Positions 46,578 through 53,830 of a DNA stretch of 64,000 nucleotides are shown here, piece after piece (the first letter of the stretch is position 1; the number at the start of each line of letters is the position of its first letter). The stretch is from positions 310,001 to 374,000 of the forward strand of contig NZ_SWCJ01000003.1 of NCBI RefSeq assembly GCF_005116665.1, written 5' to 3'. The stretch comes from Ferrimonas aestuarii (GTDB taxonomy: Bacteria; Pseudomonadota; Gammaproteobacteria; Enterobacterales; Shewanellaceae). The position numbers and the translations under genes are program-made. The notes beneath the pieces are model-generated. The model saw nothing but the letters and a program-made list of their open reading frames with translations, did no database searches and was not told where the DNA came from.

Positions 46578-47723
46578 TCATTGATTTAGTTGCTGTAACA
46601 ACTTGATGGCGCCCGCTTGGTGGGCTTCGCTCACCACAAAACCTTGCAGCTTGCCAAAACCATTACTGGCCTTGGCATTCAGCCCTTGGGCGTCGGTTTC
46701 AATCTGCCAGTTGCTGCTCTCAAAGGTATTGCCCGCCAGCTGCATCGGCAGCGCCGGAGTCTTCACTTTGATGAGCGCCGCCGGAAGTTTCAGTGACGTT
46801 GGTTGACCCAACAACGTCTTAGCCAAGGCGTTGGCCGCCAGCATCGCCGGTTGCAAATAAGGGCGAACCTGTCCCTCAATCTCGGCGCAATCCCCAAGGG
46901 CGTACACACCCTCTATGCTGGTTTGAAGCTTTGCATCCACCACGATGCCTCGATTCACCTCGGCCCCCATGGCTCTGGCAAGGTGCACATTAGGCTTTAG
47001 GCCGATGGCGGCGATGGCCGCATCCACTGGCAAGACCTGACCAGAAACGATGGCACTTACCCCTTCATCATGTTGGTTCAGAGCCTGAAGTTGGCGGCTT
47101 AGCAGTAGCTCCACCCCGAGATCCCGCAGCGATTGCGCAAGCGGCGTCGCCACCATGGCGGGCATCAGGTTCGGCAGTACGCTGTGGGCTTGATCCAGCA
47201 ACAACACCTTGCGGCCGCTGCGAGCCAGATCCATCGCCAGCTCGGTGCCAATGAGCCCAGCACCAACCACCAACACCGTTTTGGCAGCATCCAATTTGGC
47301 TTCGCTGTGACGGAACTCCTGCAAACTGTTGAAGGTATGCAGCAGCTCAGAGCCTGGAACCGGCGGTACAATGGCACTGGCGCCTGTTGCCAATACCAAC
47401 TTGCCGTATTCCAAAGCGCCGCCATCCCAGCTAACGACTTTTTGAGTAGCATCAATCGCCGTTACCCAAGTGTTGGTTATTGCCTTGACATTCAGCTGTT
47501 TAGCCCAATCGGCAGCAGGCTGCTTTACCAGCTCTTCGGCGCACTGTTTGTTGCTAAAGACATGGCTCAAATCCGGTTTATGATAGTCATCGCCACTGTC
47601 GCCACAGATAAGGGTGATGGGCAATTTGTTATCGGTTCGGCGAATTGCCCGAATCAACGACAGCGCCGCGAAGCCGCTGCCGATGATCACCAAAGGCGCT
47701 TCTGAGGTTACTGGTGCACTCAT
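46578..47723 (-). CDS. norW: NADH:flavorubredoxin reductase
   Basis: A 381-residue FAD/NAD(P) oxidoreductase of the rubredoxin reductase type. The FAD Rossmann motif is [17 protein letters not shown] and the NAD motif is [20 protein letters not shown], followed by YALGDCAEI near the FAD phosphate. It passes electrons from NADH to the rubredoxin domain of NorV. The start overlaps the norV stop by four bases (ATGA), so the two are co-translated. Confidence 0.93.
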   Translation of the reverse strand: MSAPVTSEAPLVIIGSGFAALSLIRAIRRTDNKLPITLICGDSGDDYHKPDLSHVFSNKQCAEELVKQPAADWAKQLNVKAITNTWVTAIDATQKVVSWDGGALEYGKLVLATGASAIVPPVPGSELLHTFNSLQEFRHSEAKLDAAKTVLVVGAGLIGTELAMDLARSGRKVLLLDQAHSVLPNLMPAMVATPLAQSLRDLGVELLLSRQLQALNQHDEGVSAIVSGQVLPVDAAIAAIGLKPNVHLARAMGAEVNRGIVVDAKLQTSIEGVYALGDCAEIEGQVRPYLQPAMLAANALAKTLLGQPTSLKLPAALIKVKTPALPMQLAGNTFESSNWQIETDAQGLNAKASNGFGKLQGFVVSEAHQAGAIKLLQQLNQ

Positions 47724-49162
47724 GCGGCTTCACCCTTGCTGCTAGCAATGATCTCAAACACCTCTTTGCCCAACCCGCACTCAGGGCACAGGAAAGCATT
47801 CGGCACATCCGCCCACGGCGTACCAGGGGCAACCTGCTGATTAGGCTCACCCTGTGCTGGGTCATACACCCACTGGCACACGGTGCACAGCATGCTATCT
47901 CCTAGATCTTTCCCATTGGCGCTGCCGCACTGAGTCGATTGCGCTGGCTCAGCTTTGATCTGCTCATCATAAGACCACTGGCGAGCCAGTTGACGGCCAT
48001 GCTCACGGCACGCCTTCAAGGCTGAGCCATCTGGGCGCCACTTGGTCTTGATGCTGTCGGCGGTATCAAAGCCACACTCAATCAGACGCTTATGAATGCG
48101 GTCTACCGCACCGCCATTCCAGCCGTAGCTGCCAAAAGCCGCAGCATGTTTGTTTTTAAATCGCAGACCGGTCATCTCTTCCAGCATGGCGGCAACTTTA
48201 GGCATCATCACGTTATTCATGGTGGAGCTGCCCATCAGCACCGCTTTAGAGCGAAACACATTGGCCAAAATCTCGTTTTTATCGTGGCGACTGACGTTAA
48301 ACACCTTCACCGCAACGCCAGGATCCACATCGTGAATCCCTTGGGCAATGGCATCTGCCATCATGCGGGTGTTGTTGGACATAGAGTCATACACCAAGGT
48401 GATGCGATCTTCCTGATAGTTGTCGGCCCATTCCAGATACTTCTCGATGATCTGCACTGGGTTGTCGCGCCAAACAATGCCATGGGAAGTGGCAATCATC
48501 GATACCGGTACATTAAAGCTCAGCACCTCTTTAATCTTGGCGGTCACCAGCGGGCTAAAGGGCGTTAAGATGTTGGAGTAGTAACGCAAGCACTGCTCCA
48601 TCAACTCCCCTTGATCCACTTCGTCGTTAAACAAACGCTCATCACAATAGTGCTGACCAAAGGCGTCGTTGCTGAACAGCACTGCGTCTTCAGTTAAGTA
48701 GGTCATCATGCTGTCAGGCCAGTGCAACATCGGTGCTTCAATGAAGATCAGTTGCTTGCCGTTACCCATATCGAAACTGTCACCGGTCTTAACCACGTTA
48801 AAGTTCCAATCGGGACGATGGTGGTGGCCAGTCAACGAATCGATAGCAGCGGCAGTACAGTAGATAGGTGTGCCAGGTATGCGCTCCAGCAGGGCCGCCA
48901 GCGCACCGGCGTGATCCTCTTCCCCATGGTTGATGATGATGGCGTCAATCTTATTGAGATCGATTTCTTGCTCAAGGTTACGCACAAACTCCATGCTAAA
49001 GCGGTGATCAACGGTGTCGATCAGAACGGTCTTTTCTTCCTGAATCAGATAGCTGTTGTAGCTGGTTCCCTTGGTCATGTGGTACTCCGTACCGTGAAAA
49101 TCGCGAACCTCCCAGTCTCGCTGCCCAACCCAAGTGACGTTGTTTTTTACGTGAATCGCCAT
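47720..49162 (-). CDS. norV: Anaerobic nitric oxide reductase flavorubredoxin
   Basis: A 480-residue three-domain protein. The metallo-beta-lactamase-like diiron site shows H79-x-E81-x-D83-H84 (NHGEEDHAG), with further ligands downstream. A flavodoxin domain follows ([36 protein letters not shown]). A C-terminal rubredoxin has two Cys pairs ([11 protein letters not shown] and FLCPECGLG). It reduces NO to N2O under anaerobic conditions. Operon norV-norW-DUF1971, divergent from norR, with a sigma-54 promoter and NorR sites upstream. Confidence 0.97.
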   Translation of the reverse strand: MAIHVKNNVTWVGQRDWEVRDFHGTEYHMTKGTSYNSYLIQEEKTVLIDTVDHRFSMEFVRNLEQEIDLNKIDAIIINHGEEDHAGALAALLERIPGTPIYCTAAAIDSLTGHHHRPDWNFNVVKTGDSFDMGNGKQLIFIEAPMLHWPDSMMTYLTEDAVLFSNDAFGQHYCDERLFNDEVDQGELMEQCLRYYSNILTPFSPLVTAKIKEVLSFNVPVSMIATSHGIVWRDNPVQIIEKYLEWADNYQEDRITLVYDSMSNNTRMMADAIAQGIHDVDPGVAVKVFNVSRHDKNEILANVFRSKAVLMGSSTMNNVMMPKVAAMLEEMTGLRFKNKHAAAFGSYGWNGGAVDRIHKRLIECGFDTADSIKTKWRPDGSALKACREHGRQLARQWSYDEQIKAEPAQSTQCGSANGKDLGDSMLCTVCQWVYDPAQGEPNQQVAPGTPWADVPNAFLCPECGLGKEVFEIIASSKGEAA

Positions 49163-49260
49163 CTGTTACTACCTTAAAACCAAATGAGTAAGTGGGGAGG
49201 CCAACGAGCGCTAACTCGGTGTTAGCCTCCAACTTCAATAGTGAATGTCTGTCTTTGGTA

Positions 49261-49278
49261 TATCAGGAAGCGTGCCAA
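49261..49278 (-). promoter_or_regulatory. Sigma-54 promoter of norV
   Basis: On the minus strand TTGGCACGCTTCCTGATA resembles the -24/-12 consensus TGGCACG-N4-TTGC: the GG and the CACG are exact, while the -12 part reads CTGA instead of TTGC. It lies about 100 bases before the norV start and 45 bases from the nearest NorR site, which fits NorR-dependent activation. Confidence 0.65.
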
Positions 49279-49321
49279 TTTTTATCTTATTGATTTTAAA
49301 GAAAACATGAAAACAACCATT

Positions 49322-49376
49322 GTCGAAATGACAATAGGCAACTATAGTCATTTCGACACACCATTGTGATTTTGAC
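49322..49376. promoter_or_regulatory. Three NorR binding sites between norR and norV
   Basis: GT-N7-AC elements occur at 49322-49332, 49347-49357 and 49366-49376: GTCGAAATGAC, GTCATTTCGAC and GTGATTTTGAC. The first two are exact reverse complements and build a large palindrome. E. coli also has three such enhancer sites between norR and norVW. The third lies just before the norR start, so NorR may limit its own transcription. Confidence 0.8.
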
Positions 49377-49389
49377 AAGATTTGCGCCT

Positions 49390-50910
49390 ATGACCCTGTC
49401 TCTGCATGACTTTACCGCCCTCGCTCAAGACCTAACGTCGGGCATCGGCGCCGAAGATCGCTTTCAGCGCCTGCTGACCACCATCCATCAACGGCTTCAT
49501 TGCGATGCCACTGCTCTGCTTCTGTTTGAGCAGCAGCAGTTCGTGCCCCTAGCGCTCAACGGACTGGCAAACGAGGTGATGGGTCGCCGCTTCACCCTAA
49601 GCGACCACCCCAGATTGGAAGCGATCGCCCGAGCCGGAGACGTGGTGCGCTTTCCCGCAAACAGCGATCTAGCGGATCCCTACGATGGCCTGATCCCTAG
49701 CCATCAAGGCAAGTTAAAAGTGCACGCTTGCATTGGCTTGCCACTGCTGGTTAATGAGCATCTAGTCGGTGCACTGACCATCGATGGGTTCGATGAAAAC
49801 CAGTTCGCCAACTACAGCGACGATGATCTGCGTGCCATCGCCGCCCTTGCGGCAGCCAGCCTGCACAGTGCACTGCTGCAGCAAGACAGCGAGCGCAGCG
49901 CCGAGCGCCCTGCGGTGAGCCACAGCGTAGAGATCATCGGTCAGTCGGTGCCAATGCAAACCCTCAAGCAGGAGATCGCCGTAGTGGCCAGCAGCGATCT
50001 GAATGCCCTGATTCTGGGAGAGACCGGCACCGGTAAGGAGTTGGTGGCACAGGCGATTCACAAACAGTCTGCCCGAGCCGACAAGGAGATGGTGTACCTC
50101 AACTGTGCCGCCTTGCCGGAATCGGTGGCGGAAAGTGAACTGTTTGGACACGTTAAAGGCGCATTTACCGGCGCCATCAGCAACCGCAAAGGCAAGTTCG
50201 AGCTGGCGGATGGTGGCACCCTATTTCTGGATGAGATTGGCGAACTGTCGCTGCCCCTGCAGGCCAAACTGCTTCGAGTACTGCAATACGGCGATCTACA
50301 GCGAGTGGGGGAGGATAAAGCCCTAAAGATCGACGTTCGCATCATCGCCGCCACCAATCGCAACCTAAAACAGGAGGTGGTCGACGGTAATTTTCGTGCC
50401 GATCTCTATCATCGCCTCAGTGTCTTCCCTCTTAGTGTACCGCCACTGTCAGAGCGTGGAGACGACGTTGCCTTGCTCACCGACCTATTTCTGGAGCGGT
50501 GCCGCAGTCAGCTAGCTCTGACGCAGCTCAGCATCAGTGATGAAGCCCAGCAGCGACTGAGCCAAAACCCTTGGCCCGGCAACGTACGTGAACTCGAGCA
50601 CTGCATCCGCCGGGCAGCGGTGATCGCCCGCGCCCAATCCAGCCAACTAGGCTCATCAAGCCAGGTCATAATTGATCCGCAGCATTTAATGCTAGAGGCA
50701 AGCCAAGCGGCACCAGTAACCGCTCTGCCTGCTGCATCAACACCGCTGCCTGCGGTCACGGATCTCAAACAGGCCACCGATGCCTTTCAGCGCCAGCAGA
50801 TTGAATACCAGCTTAACCAGAACCATGGCAATTGGTCCGCCTGCGCCCGAGCCCTCAACCTAGATCCAGGTAACCTGCACCGATTGGCGAAACGGCTGGG
50901 ATTAAAGTAG
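49390..50910 (+). CDS. norR: Nitric oxide-responsive sigma-54 activator NorR
   Basis: A 506-residue regulator. The N-terminal GAF domain ([30 protein letters not shown]) holds the NO-sensing non-heme iron in the family. The AAA+ domain has Walker A GETGTGKE near residue 210, the sigma-54 contact loop GAFTGA near 257 and [12 protein letters not shown]-terminal Fis-type helix-turn-helix follows ([20 protein letters not shown]). I chose ATG 49390, which aligns with other NorR starts; a GTG at 49366 lies inside a NorR site. The TAG stop falls within the terminal repeat of a MITE-like element. Confidence 0.95.
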   Translation: MTLSLHDFTALAQDLTSGIGAEDRFQRLLTTIHQRLHCDATALLLFEQQQFVPLALNGLANEVMGRRFTLSDHPRLEAIARAGDVVRFPANSDLADPYDGLIPSHQGKLKVHACIGLPLLVNEHLVGALTIDGFDENQFANYSDDDLRAIAALAAASLHSALLQQDSERSAERPAVSHSVEIIGQSVPMQTLKQEIAVVASSDLNALILGETGTGKELVAQAIHKQSARADKEMVYLNCAALPESVAESELFGHVKGAFTGAISNRKGKFELADGGTLFLDEIGELSLPLQAKLLRVLQYGDLQRVGEDKALKIDVRIIAATNRNLKQEVVDGNFRADLYHRLSVFPLSVPPLSERGDDVALLTDLFLERCRSQLALTQLSISDEAQQRLSQNPWPGNVRELEHCIRRAAVIARAQSSQLGSSSQVIIDPQHLMLEASQAAPVTALPAASTPLPAVTDLKQATDAFQRQQIEYQLNQNHGNWSACARALNLDPGNLHRLAKRLGLK

Positions 50911-51153
50911 GGCCTGTTGACCTTTCGAGCTCATTTTTGCGCCACAAATTGGCATTTTTATTCTGAATTTAACCGCTTATGACAGATTAGATGGTAAACA
51001 ATCAGTTTCTAGGCGCCCTACGGGGTCTGACTAACGGCTTCTACTCTGCGTCAAACGATTTCAACGTAGAACCACTATGCCATCAATCGTTTTCCTTGAT
51101 TAAAAGCCGTTATCCTAGACCAAAATTTCATCTCCAAAGATAAACAGGCCCTA
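50908..51153. repeat. 246-bp MITE-like element with terminal inverted repeats, overlapping the norR stop
   Basis: TAGGGCCTGTTGACCTTT at the left end and AAAGATAAACAGGCCCTA at the right end are inverted repeats (16 of 18 match). No gene lies inside. The first three bases of the left repeat are the TAG stop codon of norR. The type is a dispersed repeat known to me from Shewanella-like genomes but not by name. Confidence 0.75.
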
Positions 51154-51224
51154 GTAATTCGTCACATTTGAACGTTAGTCAGTGAGAAGACCAACTTCTT
51201 TGCTGGGTTATTTACCGGTTGTGA

Positions 51225-51277
51225 TTGCAGCGGCGATAAAAATCATTACACTGACCACATGGTAAATGAGAATTATT
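51225..51277 (+). promoter_or_regulatory. Promoter with two Fur boxes upstream of the Cys-rich gene
   Basis: TTGCAG (51225) and TACACT (51247) are 16 bases apart and resemble a sigma-70 promoter. GATAAAAATCATT (51235-51247) overlaps the spacer and AATGAGAATTATT (51265-51277) lies just before the start; they match the Fur core AATGATAATCATT at 10 and 11 of 13 positions. The downstream gene and perhaps the whole cluster should be repressed by iron. Confidence 0.55.
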
Positions 51278-51287
51278 AGCGGTTAGT

Positions 51288-51671
51288 ATGTCGTCGATAA
51301 AGCAGCTGAAGAAGATCGCCAAAAAGGGCAAGTACTTTGCGGCCACCCAGAGTCAACGTCGCCTAAAACTGGATCCGACGTTTACCGGCGATCTCAAGCA
51401 GGTCGGCCGGCAAACCGGTGAAGCCATGGCTCGTGAACTGCTGGTGCCCTTTTCACCGCTGCTGTCTTGGTTTGATGACGCCCCCAGCATTCAGTTGGGC
51501 TCTGTCGCCCCCTCTCTATCTCAACAAGCTTCTGCCAACTCCGGCGTGCCCGGCAGTAACGCTGCCGCCATTGCTAGATTGCCGCTCAAGTCGCCTCCCT
51601 GCAAACGCTGCCCGGCTCAGATGGGTGGCCTGTGTAAGTGCGCCATGAAAAAATTCGCCCTCGCGGGATAA
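51288..51671 (+). CDS. Small protein with Cys-rich C-terminus, first gene of the ferrosome-like cluster
   Basis: A 127-residue protein with a basic N-terminus (IKQLKKIAKKGKYFAATQSQ) and no signal peptide. The C-terminus PPCKRCPAQMGGLCKCAMKKF has Cys at a CxxC and a CxC, suggesting metal binding. A Fur-regulated promoter lies directly upstream and the ferrosome-type operon begins 600 bases later. I do not recognise the family. Association with the cluster is inferred from position and Fur control. Confidence 0.6.
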   Translation: MSSIKQLKKIAKKGKYFAATQSQRRLKLDPTFTGDLKQVGRQTGEAMARELLVPFSPLLSWFDDAPSIQLGSVAPSLSQQASANSGVPGSNAAAIARLPLKSPPCKRCPAQMGGLCKCAMKKFALAG

Positions 51672-51757
51672 TTCGGCTTTCCCCCACCAAGCATTACATA
51701 CCAAAACGGACCCTCAGATGAGGGCCCGTTTTGCAAATCAATTCAATCTTATCTCAT

Positions 51758-52147
51758 TTAAGCGAAGCTCAACGCCCTCGACAGTACTGGGCCAGCAGCG
51801 CGCTTTAAAGCCATCATGGCAACGCCTTTCACTAAGGTTTTAGAGCCGCTTTTCACCGCATTCTCAACAAAGGCGGCGTGGTTCTCACTGCGAAGCCAAC
51901 CATGGCTCTCAACGGTTTCCAGCAGCGTATCGGCATCCATCTGTTGGTCATCGAACACAATGGCAACGGAACCAGCAAAACGCTTGTGAGTCACCGACTG
52001 AATGGCATCGACCTGCTGCAGCTGTTCAATCAACTCAGCGACTTCCTGAGGATGTCTTAAAATGTATTCGGAACGAATCCGTAACCGCTTTTGAGTCTTA
52101 TGAATGTAGGTCGACATACCGAAACCGCCAATGAGATTGATTTGCAT
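51758..52147 (-). CDS. HMA-like domain protein of the ferrosome-type cluster
   Basis: A 129-residue protein. Residues 19-85 have the beta-alpha-beta-beta-alpha-beta pattern of heavy-metal-associated or HMA_2 domains (LRIRSEYILRHPQEVAELIEQL, VTHKRFAGSVAIVFDDQQ), but without a CxxC metal site. The last 40 residues form a helix-rich, weakly hydrophobic tail. Start ATG 52147 has GGAG eight bases upstream. It is transcribed divergently from the five-gene operon and shares its regulatory region. Confidence 0.65.
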   Translation of the reverse strand: MQINLIGGFGMSTYIHKTQKRLRIRSEYILRHPQEVAELIEQLQQVDAIQSVTHKRFAGSVAIVFDDQQMDADTLLETVESHGWLRSENHAAFVENAVKSGSKTLVKGVAMMALKRAAGPVLSRALSFA

Positions 52148-52187
52148 TTATGGTACTCCATATTTCCCTAAAATGACAAACGGTTCT

Positions 52188-52201
52188 GTGATCTAAATCA
52201 G
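52188..52201. promoter_or_regulatory. FNR/EtrA-type site in the divergent promoter region
   Basis: TGAT-CTAA-ATCA (52189-52200) matches the FNR core TTGAT-N4-ATCAA exactly apart from the outermost bases (G in both flanks). It lies between the divergent HMA-like genes, 41 bases from one start and 60 from the other. Anaerobic control of the cluster is thus plausible. Confidence 0.55.
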
Positions 52202-52245
52202 AATCCAACCCTGTAGTTCGTGTAAAAATTCGCTGATGCATTATC

Positions 52246-52258
52246 TATCAAATTGATA
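52246..52258. promoter_or_regulatory. Perfect 6-1-6 palindrome just before the operon start
   Basis: TATCAA-A-TTGATA ends two bases before ATG 52261. A palindrome so close to the start would act as an operator or affect translation. No regulator can be named. No Shine-Dalgarno sequence is evident for this ATG. Confidence 0.4.
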
Positions 52259-52260
52259 CT

Positions 52261-52596
52261 ATGACCCTTTCTGTAAATGAATTGGCAACACTGCGGCAAT
52301 CGGTCACCATCGCCCATCACATACCTGGGCGAATTCGACTTAAATTTAAGTCGATATTGGTGACCCAATTTGCTCAACTTCAGATCAAACGCTGGCACGA
52401 TGCCATCGCGGCATTCCCAGCGATCCACAATTTTGATCTCCACAGCTCAAGCGCAAGTTTGATCATCGAATACGATCCAAAACTTGCCACCCCAACTCTT
52501 ATTAATCAGTTGTTTGGCGACGACGCTTCCCAAGCCGAAGCCGCATACCAACAGCTGTTTGACAGCCTTTCACCCCTAGTGCAAACCGGAGCCTAA
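52261..52596 (+). CDS. HMA_2-like protein, first gene of the ferrosome-type operon
   Basis: A 111-residue soluble protein with the motif AHHIPGRIRLKFK (residues 18-30) followed by an HMA_2-type beta-alpha fold. The same motif HHLPGRIRLKV stands at the N-terminus of the P-type ATPase at the end of this operon, so both carry the same module. No CxxC is present. It is followed two bases later by the next gene. In known ferrosome operons such HMA-like proteins accompany FezB; I leave the letter assignment open. Confidence 0.7.
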   Translation: MTLSVNELATLRQSVTIAHHIPGRIRLKFKSILVTQFAQLQIKRWHDAIAAFPAIHNFDLHSSSASLIIEYDPKLATPTLINQLFGDDASQAEAAYQQLFDSLSPLVQTGA

Positions 52597-52598
52597 CC

Positions 52599-53243
52599 AT
52601 GTCTCAGAACGACCAACAACAGCAACAGCCGTATCCATACCCTCCTTATGGCTACCCATACATGCACCCACCGGTTCACCCAGGCGCTCACGGCTACCCA
52701 CCGCACATGCACCATCCGTATCACCCACACATGCACTACCCACACCCACAGCAGCCACAAATGCAGCAACCGCCGCATCCAGGCCATCATGACAGCCACC
52801 ACAGCGATGCACTGATGGCGCAGTCACAACAGATGCTAGAAGGGCTAATGGGTGAGCAAGCTGGCATCTTCAAAGACTTGATGCATAAGCTTGGTGTAGA
52901 CGACAAAGAGTTCTGGAAAGGCGCCATGGTTGGCGCAGCCGCGGCTCTGGTTCTGAGCAATGAAAACGTTCGCGGCCAACTGATGGGTCTGCTTACCGGT
53001 GCCGGTGACCTGCTGAAAACCGGCGCAGGCAAAGTCAAAGAGGGCGCCAAAAGCACCGCCTCCAGTGCCGGTGAAAACCTCAATATGGGCTCTGAGATCT
53101 TCCGTGACACCTACGCCGCAGGCAAAGCCGGTTTCCAAGATTCCGTTGCCCGCCACCGTCAACCACAACAGGGCGCAGCAGAGCCAACCATGAGCCCTGC
53201 CCAGCCAAGTGATGAGCAGCCAAGCGATGAGCAACAGTCATAA
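52599..53243 (+). CDS. His/Pro/Tyr-rich protein with glycine-rich hydrophobic segment, ferrosome-type operon
   Basis: A 214-residue protein. The first about 70 residues are a low-complexity Q, Y, P, H and M stretch (YPYPPYGYPYMHPPVHPGAH) with many His, likely to bind metals. A hydrophobic glycine- and alanine-rich segment follows near residues 107-120 (GAMVGAAAALVLSNENV), then a helical region (GDLLKTGAGKVKEGAKST) and a disordered Gln/Ser-rich tail. Start ATG has GGAG nearby. It has no signal peptide, so the protein likely faces the cytoplasm and may attach to the organelle membrane. Confidence 0.65.
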   Translation: MSQNDQQQQQPYPYPPYGYPYMHPPVHPGAHGYPPHMHHPYHPHMHYPHPQQPQMQQPPHPGHHDSHHSDALMAQSQQMLEGLMGEQAGIFKDLMHKLGVDDKEFWKGAMVGAAAALVLSNENVRGQLMGLLTGAGDLLKTGAGKVKEGAKSTASSAGENLNMGSEIFRDTYAAGKAGFQDSVARHRQPQQGAAEPTMSPAQPSDEQPSDEQQS

Positions 53244-53535
53244 CGAACTTAGCCCCGCTAGCCGAGCGATGATCGCCAGCGCCTTGCTGGGAGGCTCAGC
53301 CTCTGCCGCTGCGCAGTGGCAAGCCTATCGCCAAGGTGAGGTCAGCATTGAAGAGCTGACTCAGCGTAGCCTTAAAGACGCCGCCAAAGCTGGCCTTGCC
53401 GGTGGCCTCGCCACCGCCGTTGCTGGTCAAATGGCTGGCCGCCCCCTTTTGTCCCTCACCACCGTTCTGGCCGCTGGTGCCGCCAGCCTATACCTGATGG
53501 ACGACCTGTTGGAGAATTCCCGTGAAGAAAACTGA
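53227..53535 (+). CDS. Glycine-zipper membrane protein, ferrosome-type operon
   Basis: A protein of about 102 residues with two hydrophobic, Gly/Ala-rich segments (MIASALLGGSASAAA; GLAGGLATAVAGQMAG to LLSLTTVLAAGAASLYLM). These small-residue helices are typical of proteins that pack tightly in or bend membranes. The gene starts inside the preceding gene (ATG 53227 overlaps by 17 bases; ATG 53209 is an alternative) and overlaps the next by 14 bases. No named family recognised. Confidence 0.6.
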   Translation: MSNSHNELSPASRAMIASALLGGSASAAAQWQAYRQGEVSIEELTQRSLKDAAKAGLAGGLATAVAGQMAGRPLLSLTTVLAAGAASLYLMDDLLENSREEN

Positions 53536-53830
53536 TCCTTACTACCCACCATATTCACCTTATGGTTATCCGTCGGCCCCTCAGGGTAATCCTTACTCTG
53601 CGCCAACTTACAGGCAGCAGGGTGACAAAACCCACTTTATCACTGGCCTCGTTGCCGGTGCCGCCGTGGCGTACCTGCTGTCCAACAAAAAGGTGCAGCA
53701 AGGCGTAAGCTCCGCTGGAACCAAAGTTTGGTCTACCGTACGCGGTGAAGTGGAAGAGCTAAAAGAGCGCTTGGAAGATACCCAAGCGGAGCTGGAATAC
53801 TACCGTAACCTGCACAAGGATCAGGAATGA
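53522..53830 (+). CDS. Tyr/Pro-rich small membrane protein, ferrosome-type operon
   Basis: A 102-residue protein. The N-terminus (DPYYPPYSPYGYPSAPQG) resembles the low-complexity start of the protein two genes earlier. A hydrophobic stretch HFITGLVAGAAVAYLLSN is followed by an amphipathic, YtxH-like coiled coil (VRGEVEELKERLEDTQAELE). Start is GTG 53522 with GGAGAA five bases upstream, and the stop overlaps the ATPase start (ATGA). The shared GA(A/V)A-LSN motif with the 214-residue protein suggests common origin. Confidence 0.65.
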   Translation: MKKTDPYYPPYSPYGYPSAPQGNPYSAPTYRQQGDKTHFITGLVAGAAVAYLLSNKKVQQGVSSAGTKVWSTVRGEVEELKERLEDTQAELEYYRNLHKDQE

